DNA of 40,546 nt from Acholeplasmataceae bacterium. GTDB taxonomy: Bacteria > Bacillota_I > Bacilli_A > Acholeplasmatales > Acholeplasmataceae. The position numbers and the translations under genes are program-made. This document shows, piece after piece, positions 25,509 through 33,723 of the stretch. Each line of letters starts with the position of its first letter. The stretch's first letter is position 1. The notes below the pieces were generated by a model that worked only from the letters and a program-made list of their open reading frames with translations, ran no database searches and had not been told where the DNA came from. Location: NCBI GenBank assembly GCA_016934175.1, contig JAFGTI010000044.1:1-40546 (forward strand), in the 5' to 3' direction.

Positions 25509-26225
25509 ATGAAAAAAATGATAATATTTGTTATATTGATACTCATCTTAACTGGTTGTCAACAAGTCGATACTGAAAAATTGAAACAAGAAATTAAAGA
25601 TGAACTTCAAGATGAATTAGTATTTGACATTAATGACTTAAATGAATATTTGCAGGAAGTTTCTTCTTATGCCTCATCTTGCACGATAAGTATCGAAGTT
25701 TCATTAGAAGAATCAACTATCCATGGATCTGGCTTTGTATATAAAAAGGAAGGCAATGATTATTACATACTTACAAATGAACATATCGTTAGATATTATC
25801 AATCAATAGAAATTTATAGTCCTCAAAATGAGCACTATATTCAAGCATCAATTGAGAAAGTTGATGCACATAAAGATTTAGCAATTTTAACAATGACTAC
25901 CACAGACCTCATAGGTATATGTGAAATTAGACAGACCGATTATAAGGTCGGAGAATTTGTACTAGCAATAGGATCACCATTAGAGCTAAGTTATTCAAAT
26001 ACAATTACTTTAGGTATTATATCAAGGCTAGATGAAACCTATATTCAACACGATGCATCAGTAAATATTGGAAACAGCGGAGGACCATTATTTAATTTAA
26101 AGAAAGAAATCATTGGACTTAATGTATCAAAAATCAATACTACATCAGCAAGTGGATCAACCGTCTCGGTTGAAGGTATTGGTTTTGCGATTCCACTTGA
26201 GCATTTAATTAATTTCATAACATAA
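25509..26225 (+). CDS. Small lipoprotein trypsin-like serine protease (S1C, no PDZ)
   Basis: Predicted membrane-anchored protease facing outside. Seen: short leader with lipobox LTGC (Cys17), a charged possibly coiled segment (KLKQEIKDELQDEL), then the triad His92 (TNEHIV), Asp123 (HKDLAIL) and Ser190 (NIGNSGGPLF). 238 residues; the chain ends after the protease domain, so the PDZ found in the relative at 6-1079 is absent. Ribosome site GAAGAGGA. The gene is 53 bases upstream of a huge lipoprotein in the same orientation, and may act on it or on similar surface proteins; that link is inference. Confidence 0.86.
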   Translation: MKKMIIFVILILILTGCQQVDTEKLKQEIKDELQDELVFDINDLNEYLQEVSSYASSCTISIEVSLEESTIHGSGFVYKKEGNDYYILTNEHIVRYYQSIEIYSPQNEHYIQASIEKVDAHKDLAILTMTTTDLIGICEIRQTDYKVGEFVLAIGSPLELSYSNTITLGIISRLDETYIQHDASVNIGNSGGPLFNLKKEIIGLNVSKINTTSASGSTVSVEGIGFAIPLEHLINFIT

Positions 26226-26242
26226 GGCTAGTTACATATAAT
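26214..26242 (+). promoter_or_regulatory. Probable promoter of the large repeat lipoprotein
   Basis: TTCATA (26214-26219), 17 bases, perfect TATAAT (26237-26242). It starts in the last codons of the protease gene, so the lipoprotein may have its own promoter in addition to read-through. Confidence 0.55.
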
Positions 26243-26278
26243 TGTTAAATAAATTGAATCAGAACAGGAGTGATTTAA

Positions 26279-29200
26279 ATGAGGAAATTGCTGACAGTTT
26301 TTGTGCTTTTTATGACAGTTTTTGCTTTTACAGGTTGTAATAATGATGATGGACAACTACCCGACCGGATAAAAATCGAAGATATGTGTGGAGGATCCGG
26401 TGAATATTTTGTGATTAATGGTGTTTGCGTTTTAAAAGAAGATATTTTATCTGATAGCATTACCATTAATGGTGAAGAGACAATTGTGGATTATATGGAT
26501 AGTATTGAACTCATGGATAGTTTTGTTGCAGATTTATCTGATTCAACAGGGTTAGCCGTAGTGCCTCGTGATGTTTTTGAAGCTCAGACACTATCCAATA
26601 AAGGACAGATGACAGATTTAATGCTTATGGCATCAGAGCTTGATGTTGATCAGGAAACTGCAAATTTGCTAGTTAAATTAACCGAAGAGGGATTCTTTGA
26701 AGAAGTTGGGTTTACTGACGAGCAAGGACATGATGTTACTATTATGTCAAATCCACTGGCATTAGAAATTTTTGGTGCCTATACTATTGTTGTTTTTGAA
26801 GTTGATTTAGGATATGAAAACACAGGTGATTTCACACAAAGAGTTTTTGATTCTCTTTATGCTGGAGGTATCTACCTCATTCATAATGAATCAGGTAAGA
26901 TGTTTGCTACGAAGGATATTGAATATACTGAAAACACGTATTCTTATACAGAGGATCATTCACGAAACGTTCAATTGACTGTGACACTTAATGAACCAGT
27001 TATTGAAGTTCAGCATATTCCTCGAGTTGAAGATGGCATGCCAGTTCTAGATGAAGAGGGGAATCAAATTATTGATGAAGTTTTAGTTCCCGTGTTGGAT
27101 GACGAAGGCAATCCTTTAATCTTCACTGAAGGACCCATGTTGACAGAATTTCAAGATGTTCCTTTAGTCGAATATTACAAAGTTCAACAAGTTGACGATG
27201 AAGGAAATCTTGTGTTTGATGAAAATAACGAACCAGTATATGATATTGTCGAAGAACCTATATTAGACGAAAATGGAGATCCAGTAGTTGAAAATAAGGA
27301 ATTCCCTGTCTTAGATGATGAGGGTAACCCAGTTTATCAGACAGAATTTCAAGTTGACTTGTTTATTGAAGATATTCGCACCATTACTGTTACTGAGTAC
27401 TATGCAACAGTAACTAATAATCCATTAAGTGGCGTAGCACAGCGATTTGTCGATCAAATTATAGCTGAATACTATAATTGGAATTATTATCGTGTCAATA
27501 ATTATATTATTTCTTCATGGGGATTTTCTGCAAGCGATGAAGACATCTTCTTTATGGAAAATAAGCAAAGCACTACAGATCCATCTAAATATGAGAATTA
27601 TGTCATCAAGTTATCTTTTGATTCAGAAAACAATGAATTACTTCTTGAAGATTATTTGAATGCGACTAAAGCTGGATTTGTTAACTGCGAAATTATTTTA
27701 GACCCAAGAAATAACAATATTATCTGCGATACTTGGGATAATAATATTAAAGTATACTCACAAACTGAAGGTTTAAAAACTATTCCAGACTCAGCTAATC
27801 TTAACCCTGTCACTTTTCCTAATGGCGATTTGTATTTCTATGACTATAGAGAAGAATATGTGGAAGAACTGGGATATTATACAGCTTTACTTTATGTAAT
27901 CAACTCTGATGGTACTTTATCTTCTAGCTATATTGAACTTGGCGAAAGAGAACAAGTATGCTACGATAACTGCTATAATTACATCAATTTTGATATGTAT
28001 GATATGGAAGGTAATCCTTATAATGAACAAGGCTACAACAATGCTAGTGTTATGCGTTCAGATGGCGATTTACTAATCTCTAATTCAGATTTACATATTA
28101 CTGAAATTGGAGAATTTGATTCCACTAGACCTGAATGTACTGATGCATATGGATGTTATGCTACAGTGAATTATGGTATTTATGATGGTGAAGAATTGAT
28201 TGTTAAGTTTGATGAATGGCTCACTTATTATCCAGGTGACGTAGCTCCCGCATATCAGGAAAATTATGATATCGATATGAATACTCAAGTTGAGTATCAG
28301 CAAGAATGGTCCGACGATGATAAACTTTGTGAAAATGGAGAAGTTGGATGTATCGATAATTATAATTTTGTTGATGAATCACTCAATTCATATGGATTAT
28401 GGTTCTATACTAATCAAATTATTTCGGAAGGCGAAAATTTCCTTGATAGAATTGTACTCGCTGAAGATAACAATGCTATTTATGAATATACAAAAGAAAT
28501 AAACGGTACTGTTTGTCAGGACGCAACATGTTATAAAGACGTTCAAGTAAGAATTTATGATGATGAAGGCGAAAAGATTGCAGAATCAATGACATACATA
28601 GAATACAATCAAGGAGACACTATACCTGTTTATATTGAATATCGTATGACAGAAAATACTGAGACAACCGAAAAATCAAACCACTGTGCTTACGAGTATG
28701 GCTGTTGGGAAAATTATGAAACATTTGATAATGTTTATTATGGAATAAGTTATCAATTCGGTGACACAATGTATGATACGATTGTGTTCGCTGAAACAGA
28801 TAAATCTACTTTCACAGAAGAAACATTAACGAGTTCAATGTGCATGGATCCATATGGATGTTACGTTGATGAGGTTATCTATATTATAGAAGATGATCTT
28901 GGAAATATAGTCTATGAGTTCAATGAATATGCTTATGTTGAATATGGATATCGTGCCCCATTCAAAGTAACTGCAACACTCAGTGATATTACTATTTTCA
29001 ATGAAAAAGTTTCAACACAAGAAATTGCTTTATGTGATGATCCAACATGTCATACAAGTGTTGAAATTGTTAGAAGCGATGGTTCACAAGGATGGGATTA
29101 CATAGGATGGGCTAATATTACATTTGTCGAAGGCGAACAATTGATATCAAGGATTATTTTGGGTGAAGATCAAGAACCAACTTCAGTTGTAGATCATCAA

Positions 29201-29875
29201 GTTTGTAACTTAGATGAGGGCTGTATCCAGTACACAAATAACTTTACAATACTTGATGAAGAAGGAAATGAATTACAAATTGAAGATCAAATGTATTACT
29301 CACTACCCGTCTATTTTGCCAAAGGTGAAAATTTGCCTGTTGATTCCAACTTTGATGTAACATTTACAATGAGTAATACAGAGTATATTATGAGTCGTTT
29401 AAATGTTTATGATTTCATTAATAATTTAAATGATGTGGTCATATTAGATACTAATCTATACTTAATTGAAAGATCTTCATGGACACAAGGACAAGACAAC
29501 GTTATTCTTACTTATGATGAAATAAATAATCGCTATTTAGCAATGTACACAAATCTTTCAGCTGTTACAGAAATCACTAAACTAGGAGATAGTTATGTTG
29601 CTATTAACGATGATGAAACAGCGATATATAAGTTTGAATACAATGTTGAATTATCAGATAATAACTATTATTACTTCGATGTTGCTAATATGACAGAAGG
29701 GCTACAAATTAATGGTGTTAATGATTTAATTATTGACTATGATGGTTCGATCTATTTCAAAGGTATAGATAATTTCATTCACGATATTACAGGATCAATT
29801 TCTGAAACTGGCGTAGTTACCATAGATACAAGCTATGTTGAACATGAAATCATTCGTATGCGTCCAATTAACTAG
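26279..29875 (+). CDS. Large repeat-containing lipoprotein of unknown function
   Basis: Not assigned to a known family. Seen: leader MRKLLTVFVLFMTVFAFTGC with lipobox Cys20; an N-terminal part to ~250; an acidic tandem-repeat segment at ~253-357 built on (V/I)LD(D/E)EGNP; a middle part (~400-560) with NPVTFPNGDLYFYD-type strands; eight cysteine-paired units beginning at Cys561, 620, 684, 746, 803, 855, 919 and 976; and a C-terminal part to residue 1198 with IIDYDGSIYFKGID-type strands hinting at a beta-propeller-like fold. Rich in Asp, Glu, Asn and Tyr, as expected of a cell-surface protein. Strong ribosome site AGGAGTGA. It follows a lipoprotein protease. Possible roles: adhesin, surface layer or ligand-binding protein; none can be chosen from sequence. 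Confidence 0.85.
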   Translation: MRKLLTVFVLFMTVFAFTGCNNDDGQLPDRIKIEDMCGGSGEYFVINGVCVLKEDILSDSITINGEETIVDYMDSIELMDSFVADLSDSTGLAVVPRDVFEAQTLSNKGQMTDLMLMASELDVDQETANLLVKLTEEGFFEEVGFTDEQGHDVTIMSNPLALEIFGAYTIVVFEVDLGYENTGDFTQRVFDSLYAGGIYLIHNESGKMFATKDIEYTENTYSYTEDHSRNVQLTVTLNEPVIEVQHIPRVEDGMPVLDEEGNQIIDEVLVPVLDDEGNPLIFTEGPMLTEFQDVPLVEYYKVQQVDDEGNLVFDENNEPVYDIVEEPILDENGDPVVENKEFPVLDDEGNPVYQTEFQVDLFIEDIRTITVTEYYATVTNNPLSGVAQRFVDQIIAEYYNWNYYRVNNYIISSWGFSASDEDIFFMENKQSTTDPSKYENYVIKLSFDSENNELLLEDYLNATKAGFVNCEIILDPRNNNIICDTWDNNIKVYSQTEGLKTIPDSANLNPVTFPNGDLYFYDYREEYVEELGYYTALLYVINSDGTLSSSYIELGEREQVCYDNCYNYINFDMYDMEGNPYNEQGYNNASVMRSDGDLLISNSDLHITEIGEFDSTRPECTDAYGCYATVNYGIYDGEELIVKFDEWLTYYPGDVAPAYQENYDIDMNTQVEYQQEWSDDDKLCENGEVGCIDNYNFVDESLNSYGLWFYTNQIISEGENFLDRIVLAEDNNAIYEYTKEINGTVCQDATCYKDVQVRIYDDEGEKIAESMTYIEYNQGDTIPVYIEYRMTENTETTEKSNHCAYEYGCWENYETFDNVYYGISYQFGDTMYDTIVFAETDKSTFTEETLTSSMCMDPYGCYVDEVIYIIEDDLGNIVYEFNEYAYVEYGYRAPFKVTATLSDITIFNEKVSTQEIALCDDPTCHTSVEIVRSDGSQGWDYIGWANITFVEGEQLISRIILGEDQEPTSVVDHQVCNLDEGCIQYTNNFTILDEEGNELQIEDQMYYSLPVYFAKGENLPVDSNFDVTFTMSNTEYIMSRLNVYDFINNLNDVVILDTNLYLIERSSWTQGQDNVILTYDEINNRYLAMYTNLSAVTEITKLGDSYVAINDDETAIYKFEYNVELSDNNYYYFDVANMTEGLQINGVNDLIIDYDGSIYFKGIDNFIHDITGSISETGVVTIDTSYVEHEIIRMRPIN
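27038..27350 (+). repeat. Acidic in-protein repeats, consensus (V/I)LD(D/E)EGNP
   Basis: Six variants in ~100 codons of the large lipoprotein: LDEEGNQ, LDDEGNP, DDEGNL, DENNEP, LDENGDP, LDDEGNP. Each is followed by a short beta-like stretch. Irregular spacing, so not a simple DNA tandem repeat. Confidence 0.75.
27959..29350 (+). repeat. Eight cysteine-paired repeats in the large lipoprotein
   Basis: Units begin with C-x(3-6)-C (CYDNC, CTDAYGC, CENGEVGC, CQDATC, CAYEYGC, CMDPYGC, CDDPTC, CNLDEGC). Intervals between first cysteines are 59, 64, 62, 57, 52, 64 and 57 residues. Most alternate two styles: one with a (Y/F)xxGDxxPxY-like end, the other with a (R/T)I(V/I)(L/F)(A/G)E(D/T) end. Each pair could form a disulfide in the extracytoplasmic space. 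Confidence 0.8.
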
Positions 29876-29907
29876 TTACAGAACGGATATTATTATCTAA
29901 ATCAATT

Positions 29908-29949
29908 AAAAAGTGTCGAGTGAACGGATGTTCATTAGACACTTTTTTT
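29908..29949. terminator. Terminator between the large lipoprotein and yigZ (convergent)
   Basis: Outer stem AAAGTGTC/GACACTTT, inner stem AGTGAAC/GTTCATT (one wobble pair), loop GGAT, A-run before and T-run after; usable in both directions. Confidence 0.85.
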
Positions 29950-29960
29950 ATTATAAATAT

Positions 29961-30566
29961 TTAGATTTTTATCCACAAAATTTCTCTTTCGAGTTCTTGA
30001 TGGCTAATCAGTTGATGTGATATATCATCAATGAATGATGGATTATCATCAAGTAACACAATTTTGTATTTTACAGTAGAAAGAAAGCTTTTATCAATAA
30101 TATTTGCTTTATTCTCAAAATAATGATCCATATGATTGATTAAGGAATATTCAAACTCTATTGTATATGAAGGGACTTGTTTTTTGTAATATAGTTTGAC
30201 TCTTTTTAAAGCTTCTGAGGTTGCTTTTGTATAGGCTCTAACTAATCCACCGCTTCCGAGCTTAATACCCCCAAAATAGCGTACAATAACACAAAGTATG
30301 TTTGATATATCATGATGCTTTAAAACTTCTAAAATAGGAATTCCAGCCGTTCTTGAGGGTTCTCCATCATCGCTTGCAGTAACATGTTCCATCTTTTCGC
30401 CAAATATAGATGCACTGCAATAATGATTGGCTTTAGGATAAGATTGTTTTGCATCTTCTAACAAAGTGGGGATTTCACCCTGATTATTAAGAGGATATAC
30501 AAGTGCAATAAATAGAGATTTATTAATTTCAATTTGATGGATTGTTTTTTCTTTAATATATTTCAT
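29961..30566 (-). CDS. yigZ: YigZ/IMPACT (UPF0029) family protein
   Basis: Conserved cytosolic protein of unclear role; relatives are linked to translation regulation in eukaryotes. Seen: the diagnostic SDDGEPSRTAGIPILEVL and VIVRYFGGIKLGSGGLVRAYTKAT in the N-terminal domain, followed by an EF-G-like C-terminal domain. The common GEPSGTAG reads GEPSRTAG here. 201 residues is normal. Weak ribosome site GGTGA. A decayed dihydrofolate-reductase-like fragment lies upstream on the same strand. Confidence 0.92.
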   Translation of the reverse strand: MKYIKEKTIHQIEINKSLFIALVYPLNNQGEIPTLLEDAKQSYPKANHYCSASIFGEKMEHVTASDDGEPSRTAGIPILEVLKHHDISNILCVIVRYFGGIKLGSGGLVRAYTKATSEALKRVKLYYKKQVPSYTIEFEYSLINHMDHYFENKANIIDKSFLSTVKYKIVLLDDNPSFIDDISHQLISHQELEREILWIKI

Positions 30567-30609
30567 AGAATCACCAAATTTAGTATATCACAATGAATGT
30601 CATATGAGT

Positions 30610-30723
30610 TTATGAATTAGCATAACTAAATTGTCTTCTATGATGATTTGAATAAGTTCTAAATCTAATTTGATCTTTTTCATCAGCAATAAATCCATCA
30701 AGTATCATTGCGATATAGAATAT
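30610..30723 (-). pseudogene. Remnant of a RibD/dihydrofolate-reductase-like gene (N-terminal fragment)
   Basis: A 37-codon open stretch reads IFYIAMILDGFIADEK, then diverges and stops. The family N-terminus typically reads close to (M)xKxIxYIAMSLDGFIAD. A ribosome-like AAAAGGAG lies four bases before an ATA codon (30723-30721), as if an ATG start had been lost; the only in-frame ATG is six codons later. The rest of the ~170-residue enzyme is missing. The match was made by eye from memory of the family. Confidence 0.5.
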
Positions 30724-30820
30724 AGTACTCCTTTTTAGAATTTCACATCACTATGAGTTTATTATCAATTTTATAATTCACTATTATAGATACTTGAGAC
30801 TACTAAAATATGTTAAGTCT

Positions 30821-30829
30821 TGGTATAAT
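30821..30829 (+). promoter_or_regulatory. Extended -10 promoter of cca-yhaM
   Basis: TGGTATAAT, 16 bases before ATG 30846. It lies inside the longer reading frame that opens at 30810, so that upstream ATG would not be in the mRNA. Confidence 0.65.
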
Positions 30830-30845
30830 AGATACGGTGAATAGA

Positions 30846-31994
30846 ATGAGCACAATAAGAACAGCGAAAAAAGTATTATATGAACTTAAAAAAGCAGGGT
30901 ATGAAGCCTATATTGTTGGTGGTGCCGTTAGGGATCATCTTTTAAAGCAACCTACAACTGATGTTGACATTACTACCAATGCAAAACCTCATCAAGTAGC
31001 AAAAATCTTTAAAACAAAGCCAACAGGCTTGAAATATGGAACTGTAACTGCAATTTATGGCGATGAAACATTTGAAATAACTACCTATCGAATTGATGGC
31101 GAGTATCTTGATAATAGACACCCAGATGAAGTTGTTTTTTGTGAAACTGTGGAAGAAGATGTAAAAAGAAGAGATTTCACAATCAACGGTATTTTAATGA
31201 CTGAAAAAGAAGAAATTATTGATTATGTCAATGGTAGAGGTGATCTTCAAATGAAGATTATTAAAACTATTGGAGATCCAGTTGAACGTTTTACTGAAGA
31301 TGCATTAAGAATGATGAGAGCATTTTATTTTCAATCCAAGTTAGGATTTCAAATTGATAGAGAAACCCGAGATGCAATTACTGAGATGAAAGAAAATTTA
31401 AGAAATGTTGCTATGGAACGCATCACGAATGAGATGATTAAAATTCTACAAGGTAGTTACGTCAAAAAAGCACTTAAATCAATAATAACCACAGGTGTTC
31501 ATCAAGTTCTACCAGGATTAGAAAAAGGTATAAAATATGCTGAACAAATGGATGAAATTCCCTTTGTAGACGCATTTTTCACCCTTTGTTTTACTCTGCA
31601 TGGATCAGTACCTAGCGACTGGCCATTCTCAAATAAACATAGACATCGTTATGAGACAGCAAGAATGCTAGCTGATCAGCATCAAAGTTTTGATGCACTA
31701 ACACTTTATACATACGGAATCGATTTGTGCTTGCTAGCTAATCGTGTTAATTATATGCTTAAACGCACGAAAAATCTTAAAACTAAAATAGAATTAGATT
31801 ATAAGAACTTGCCAATTCAAAGTGATTTAGATTTGAAAATCAGAGCGACTGAGATGATTACATTAACGAATAAAAAAGCCGGTGCATGGGTGAAAAATCT
31901 TCAAACTGAAATGGTCATTGAAGTTTTGAATAAACGTTTAAAAAATGAAAAAAATGCTCTTGAACAGTATGTTTTAGAGCATACAAAAGAATAG
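30846..31994 (+). CDS. cca: CCA tRNA nucleotidyltransferase
   Basis: Adds or repairs the 3' CCA of tRNAs. Seen: the class II polymerase-beta-like head with VGGAVRD (from residue 24), catalytic Asp39 and Asp41 (TTDVDI), RRDFTINGI, DPVERFTEDALRMMRAFYFQSKLGF, then an all-helical C-terminal body. 382 residues fits bacterial CCA enzymes; a poly(A) polymerase is less likely but related. The start is set at ATG 30846 because the promoter -10 overlaps the longer frame. Followed after 10 bases by yhaM. Confidence 0.92.
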   Translation: MSTIRTAKKVLYELKKAGYEAYIVGGAVRDHLLKQPTTDVDITTNAKPHQVAKIFKTKPTGLKYGTVTAIYGDETFEITTYRIDGEYLDNRHPDEVVFCETVEEDVKRRDFTINGILMTEKEEIIDYVNGRGDLQMKIIKTIGDPVERFTEDALRMMRAFYFQSKLGFQIDRETRDAITEMKENLRNVAMERITNEMIKILQGSYVKKALKSIITTGVHQVLPGLEKGIKYAEQMDEIPFVDAFFTLCFTLHGSVPSDWPFSNKHRHRYETARMLADQHQSFDALTLYTYGIDLCLLANRVNYMLKRTKNLKTKIELDYKNLPIQSDLDLKIRATEMITLTNKKAGAWVKNLQTEMVIEVLNKRLKNEKNALEQYVLEHTKE

Positions 31995-32004
31995 GAGAAT
32001 TTGT

Positions 32005-32940
32005 ATGGAATTAAATCCAAATGAAACTTATAAAATGATTGCAAAAGTAGAAAACATCAATCAAGGTGTTCACTTTTGTAACACAACTATTAGAACAGAA
32101 AACGGCGAGCATATCAATTTAAAACTTGATTTCGATCAGTTGCCTTTGGTATGCATGGGAAAAGTTTATGAATTTGAAGCTAAAGCCATTGTGAAAATTG
32201 AAGATGAACTAGTTCTTAAATGTTTGACGATTACACCTGCTGAGGAGGTATTGTCTGACACTGATTTGGCAAGAGTTTTAGAACATTTTTACGTGTATGC
32301 CCCAGTTCCAATGCTTGAAATAAAAAAAGGTATTGAAATATATTTAAATCATATTAAAAATCCGATTCTTTTATCTATTACAAAACAAATTTATAAAGAA
32401 AATAAGAATGCATTTTATATGCATCCAGCAGCAACTAAGTTTCATCACGCTTACGTTGGTGGTCTTAGCCACCATACTTTGACTATGTTAAAACTTATTG
32501 ATCCATTTATCAACATATATCCATATCTTAATAGAGACTTATTATATGCAGGTGTTATCCTACATGATATGTCTAAAATTGGTGAGATTAGTGGTGTCGA
32601 TGGAGAATACACTAAAGAAGGTTTATTAATTGGACATTTAGTCATGCAGACTGTTGATGTAGATCGTGTAGCAAGAGTTTTAGGCCATCAAGACAGTGAA
32701 GAAGTTTTGTTGTTGAAACATATGATTATTTCACATCATGGTCAATTTAATTTTGGTTCTCCTAAAAAACCACAAATTGGTGAGGCATTACTGCTCTGGT
32801 TTATCGATACGATCGATTCAAAGTTTACTGTACTTGGCGAAACATTAGAAGATACTGCTGAGGGTACGTTCACTAGCATGGTATCCGTACTTGATAAAAT
32901 GAGATACTATAAAACAACTATTAAAAACGATAAAGAATAA
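32005..32940 (+). CDS. yhaM: 3'-5' exoribonuclease YhaM
   Basis: HD-domain exonuclease that trims RNA (and single-stranded DNA) 3' ends. Seen: N-terminal OB-like domain (~1-80), then an HD domain with FHHAYVGGLSHHTLTMLKL, His187-Asp188 (GVILHDMSKIGE) and ISHHGQFNFGSPKKPQ, all close to Bacillus YhaM. 311 residues. Ribosome site TAGGAG. Probably cotranscribed with cca. Confidence 0.92.
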   Translation: MELNPNETYKMIAKVENINQGVHFCNTTIRTENGEHINLKLDFDQLPLVCMGKVYEFEAKAIVKIEDELVLKCLTITPAEEVLSDTDLARVLEHFYVYAPVPMLEIKKGIEIYLNHIKNPILLSITKQIYKENKNAFYMHPAATKFHHAYVGGLSHHTLTMLKLIDPFINIYPYLNRDLLYAGVILHDMSKIGEISGVDGEYTKEGLLIGHLVMQTVDVDRVARVLGHQDSEEVLLLKHMIISHHGQFNFGSPKKPQIGEALLLWFIDTIDSKFTVLGETLEDTAEGTFTSMVSVLDKMRYYKTTIKNDKE

Positions 32941-32958
32941 ATCCCATTTGGGATTTTT
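32939..32958 (+). terminator. Terminator of cca-yhaM
   Basis: AAATCCC, loop ATTT, GGGATTT, then T-run; short stem directly after the yhaM stop. Confidence 0.65.
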
Positions 32959-32967
32959 CTTTTATGA

Positions 32968-32973
32968 TATAAT
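32968..32973 (+). promoter_or_regulatory. Probable -10 element of the SRAP gene
   Basis: Perfect TATAAT 35 bases before the ATG; no convincing -35. Confidence 0.45.
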
Positions 32974-33008
32974 TACACTGAAAACAGTATGTAAAGAAGG
33001 TGTATACC

Positions 33009-33692
33009 ATGTGTGGACGATTTACAATTACAGTAACCATGGATGAACTTAAAGAATATTTAAAAGCATATTATGATATTGAAGAAATAGAAAATGAATT
33101 TGATATTCCAAGATACAATGTTTCACCCGGTCAAGAAGTAATAACTATCATTAATGATGGAAATAAAAATAGAATTGGTCTTTTAAAGTGGGGATTCGTC
33201 CCACCCTTTGCTAAAGATGAGAAGACAAGTTACACAATGATCAATGCAAAAGCAGAAACATTACATGAAAAAATATCCTATAAAGGCTCTTTTGAACATA
33301 AACGTTGCGTTATTTTAGCGGATGGATTTTATGAGTGGAAAAAGGAAAAAGATCATAAACAACCAATTCGAATATTAATGAAAGATCATAAGATATTTCC
33401 AATTGCAGGATTGTATGCTACTTATCAAAGACAAGATGGATCTAAGTTACATACATGTACATTGATCACAACAGAAGCAAATAAGATGATGTCAAGTATT
33501 CATGAAAGAATGCCAGTTATATTAACAGAAGAGCATCGAAAAGTTTGGCTAAATCCTCATAATACTGATATTAAGCAGTTATCTTTATTACTTACTCCCT
33601 ATGAATCAGATCACATGATATCTTATAAAGTATCAAATATTGTTAATCAAACAAAGAATGATTTAAAAATGTGTATTGAACCTTTGGCATAA
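33009..33692 (+). CDS. yedK: SRAP-domain abasic-site-processing protein (YedK/HMCES family)
   Basis: Forms a covalent link to abasic sites in single-stranded DNA and shields them. Seen: MCGRF start with catalytic Cys2, Asn79 and Glu83 (INAKAET), Glu109 (DGFYEWK) and His165 (SSIHERMPVIL), the full SRAP active site. 227 residues. An in-frame GTG at 33000 would bury the cysteine at position 5; Cys2 must become the N-terminus, so ATG 33009 is the start, with AAGAAGGTG as ribosome site. Flanked by its own promoter and terminator. Confidence 0.95.
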   Translation: MCGRFTITVTMDELKEYLKAYYDIEEIENEFDIPRYNVSPGQEVITIINDGNKNRIGLLKWGFVPPFAKDEKTSYTMINAKAETLHEKISYKGSFEHKRCVILADGFYEWKKEKDHKQPIRILMKDHKIFPIAGLYATYQRQDGSKLHTCTLITTEANKMMSSIHERMPVILTEEHRKVWLNPHNTDIKQLSLLLTPYESDHMISYKVSNIVNQTKNDLKMCIEPLA

Positions 33693-33693
33693 A

Positions 33694-33718
33694 AAAAAGG
33701 ACTGACTCAGTCCTTTTT
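33694..33718. terminator. Bidirectional terminator between the SRAP gene and the PrsA-like gene
   Basis: AAAAAGGACTG (33694-33704), loop ACT, CAGTCCTTTTT (33708-33718). A-run and T-run on either side serve both convergent genes. Confidence 0.88.
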
Positions 33719-33723
33719 CACTA

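Noticed and set aside
30810..30845. 12-residue N-terminal extension of Cca
   Set aside because: The extended -10 promoter lies inside it, so the ATG at 30810 would be upstream of the transcript start.
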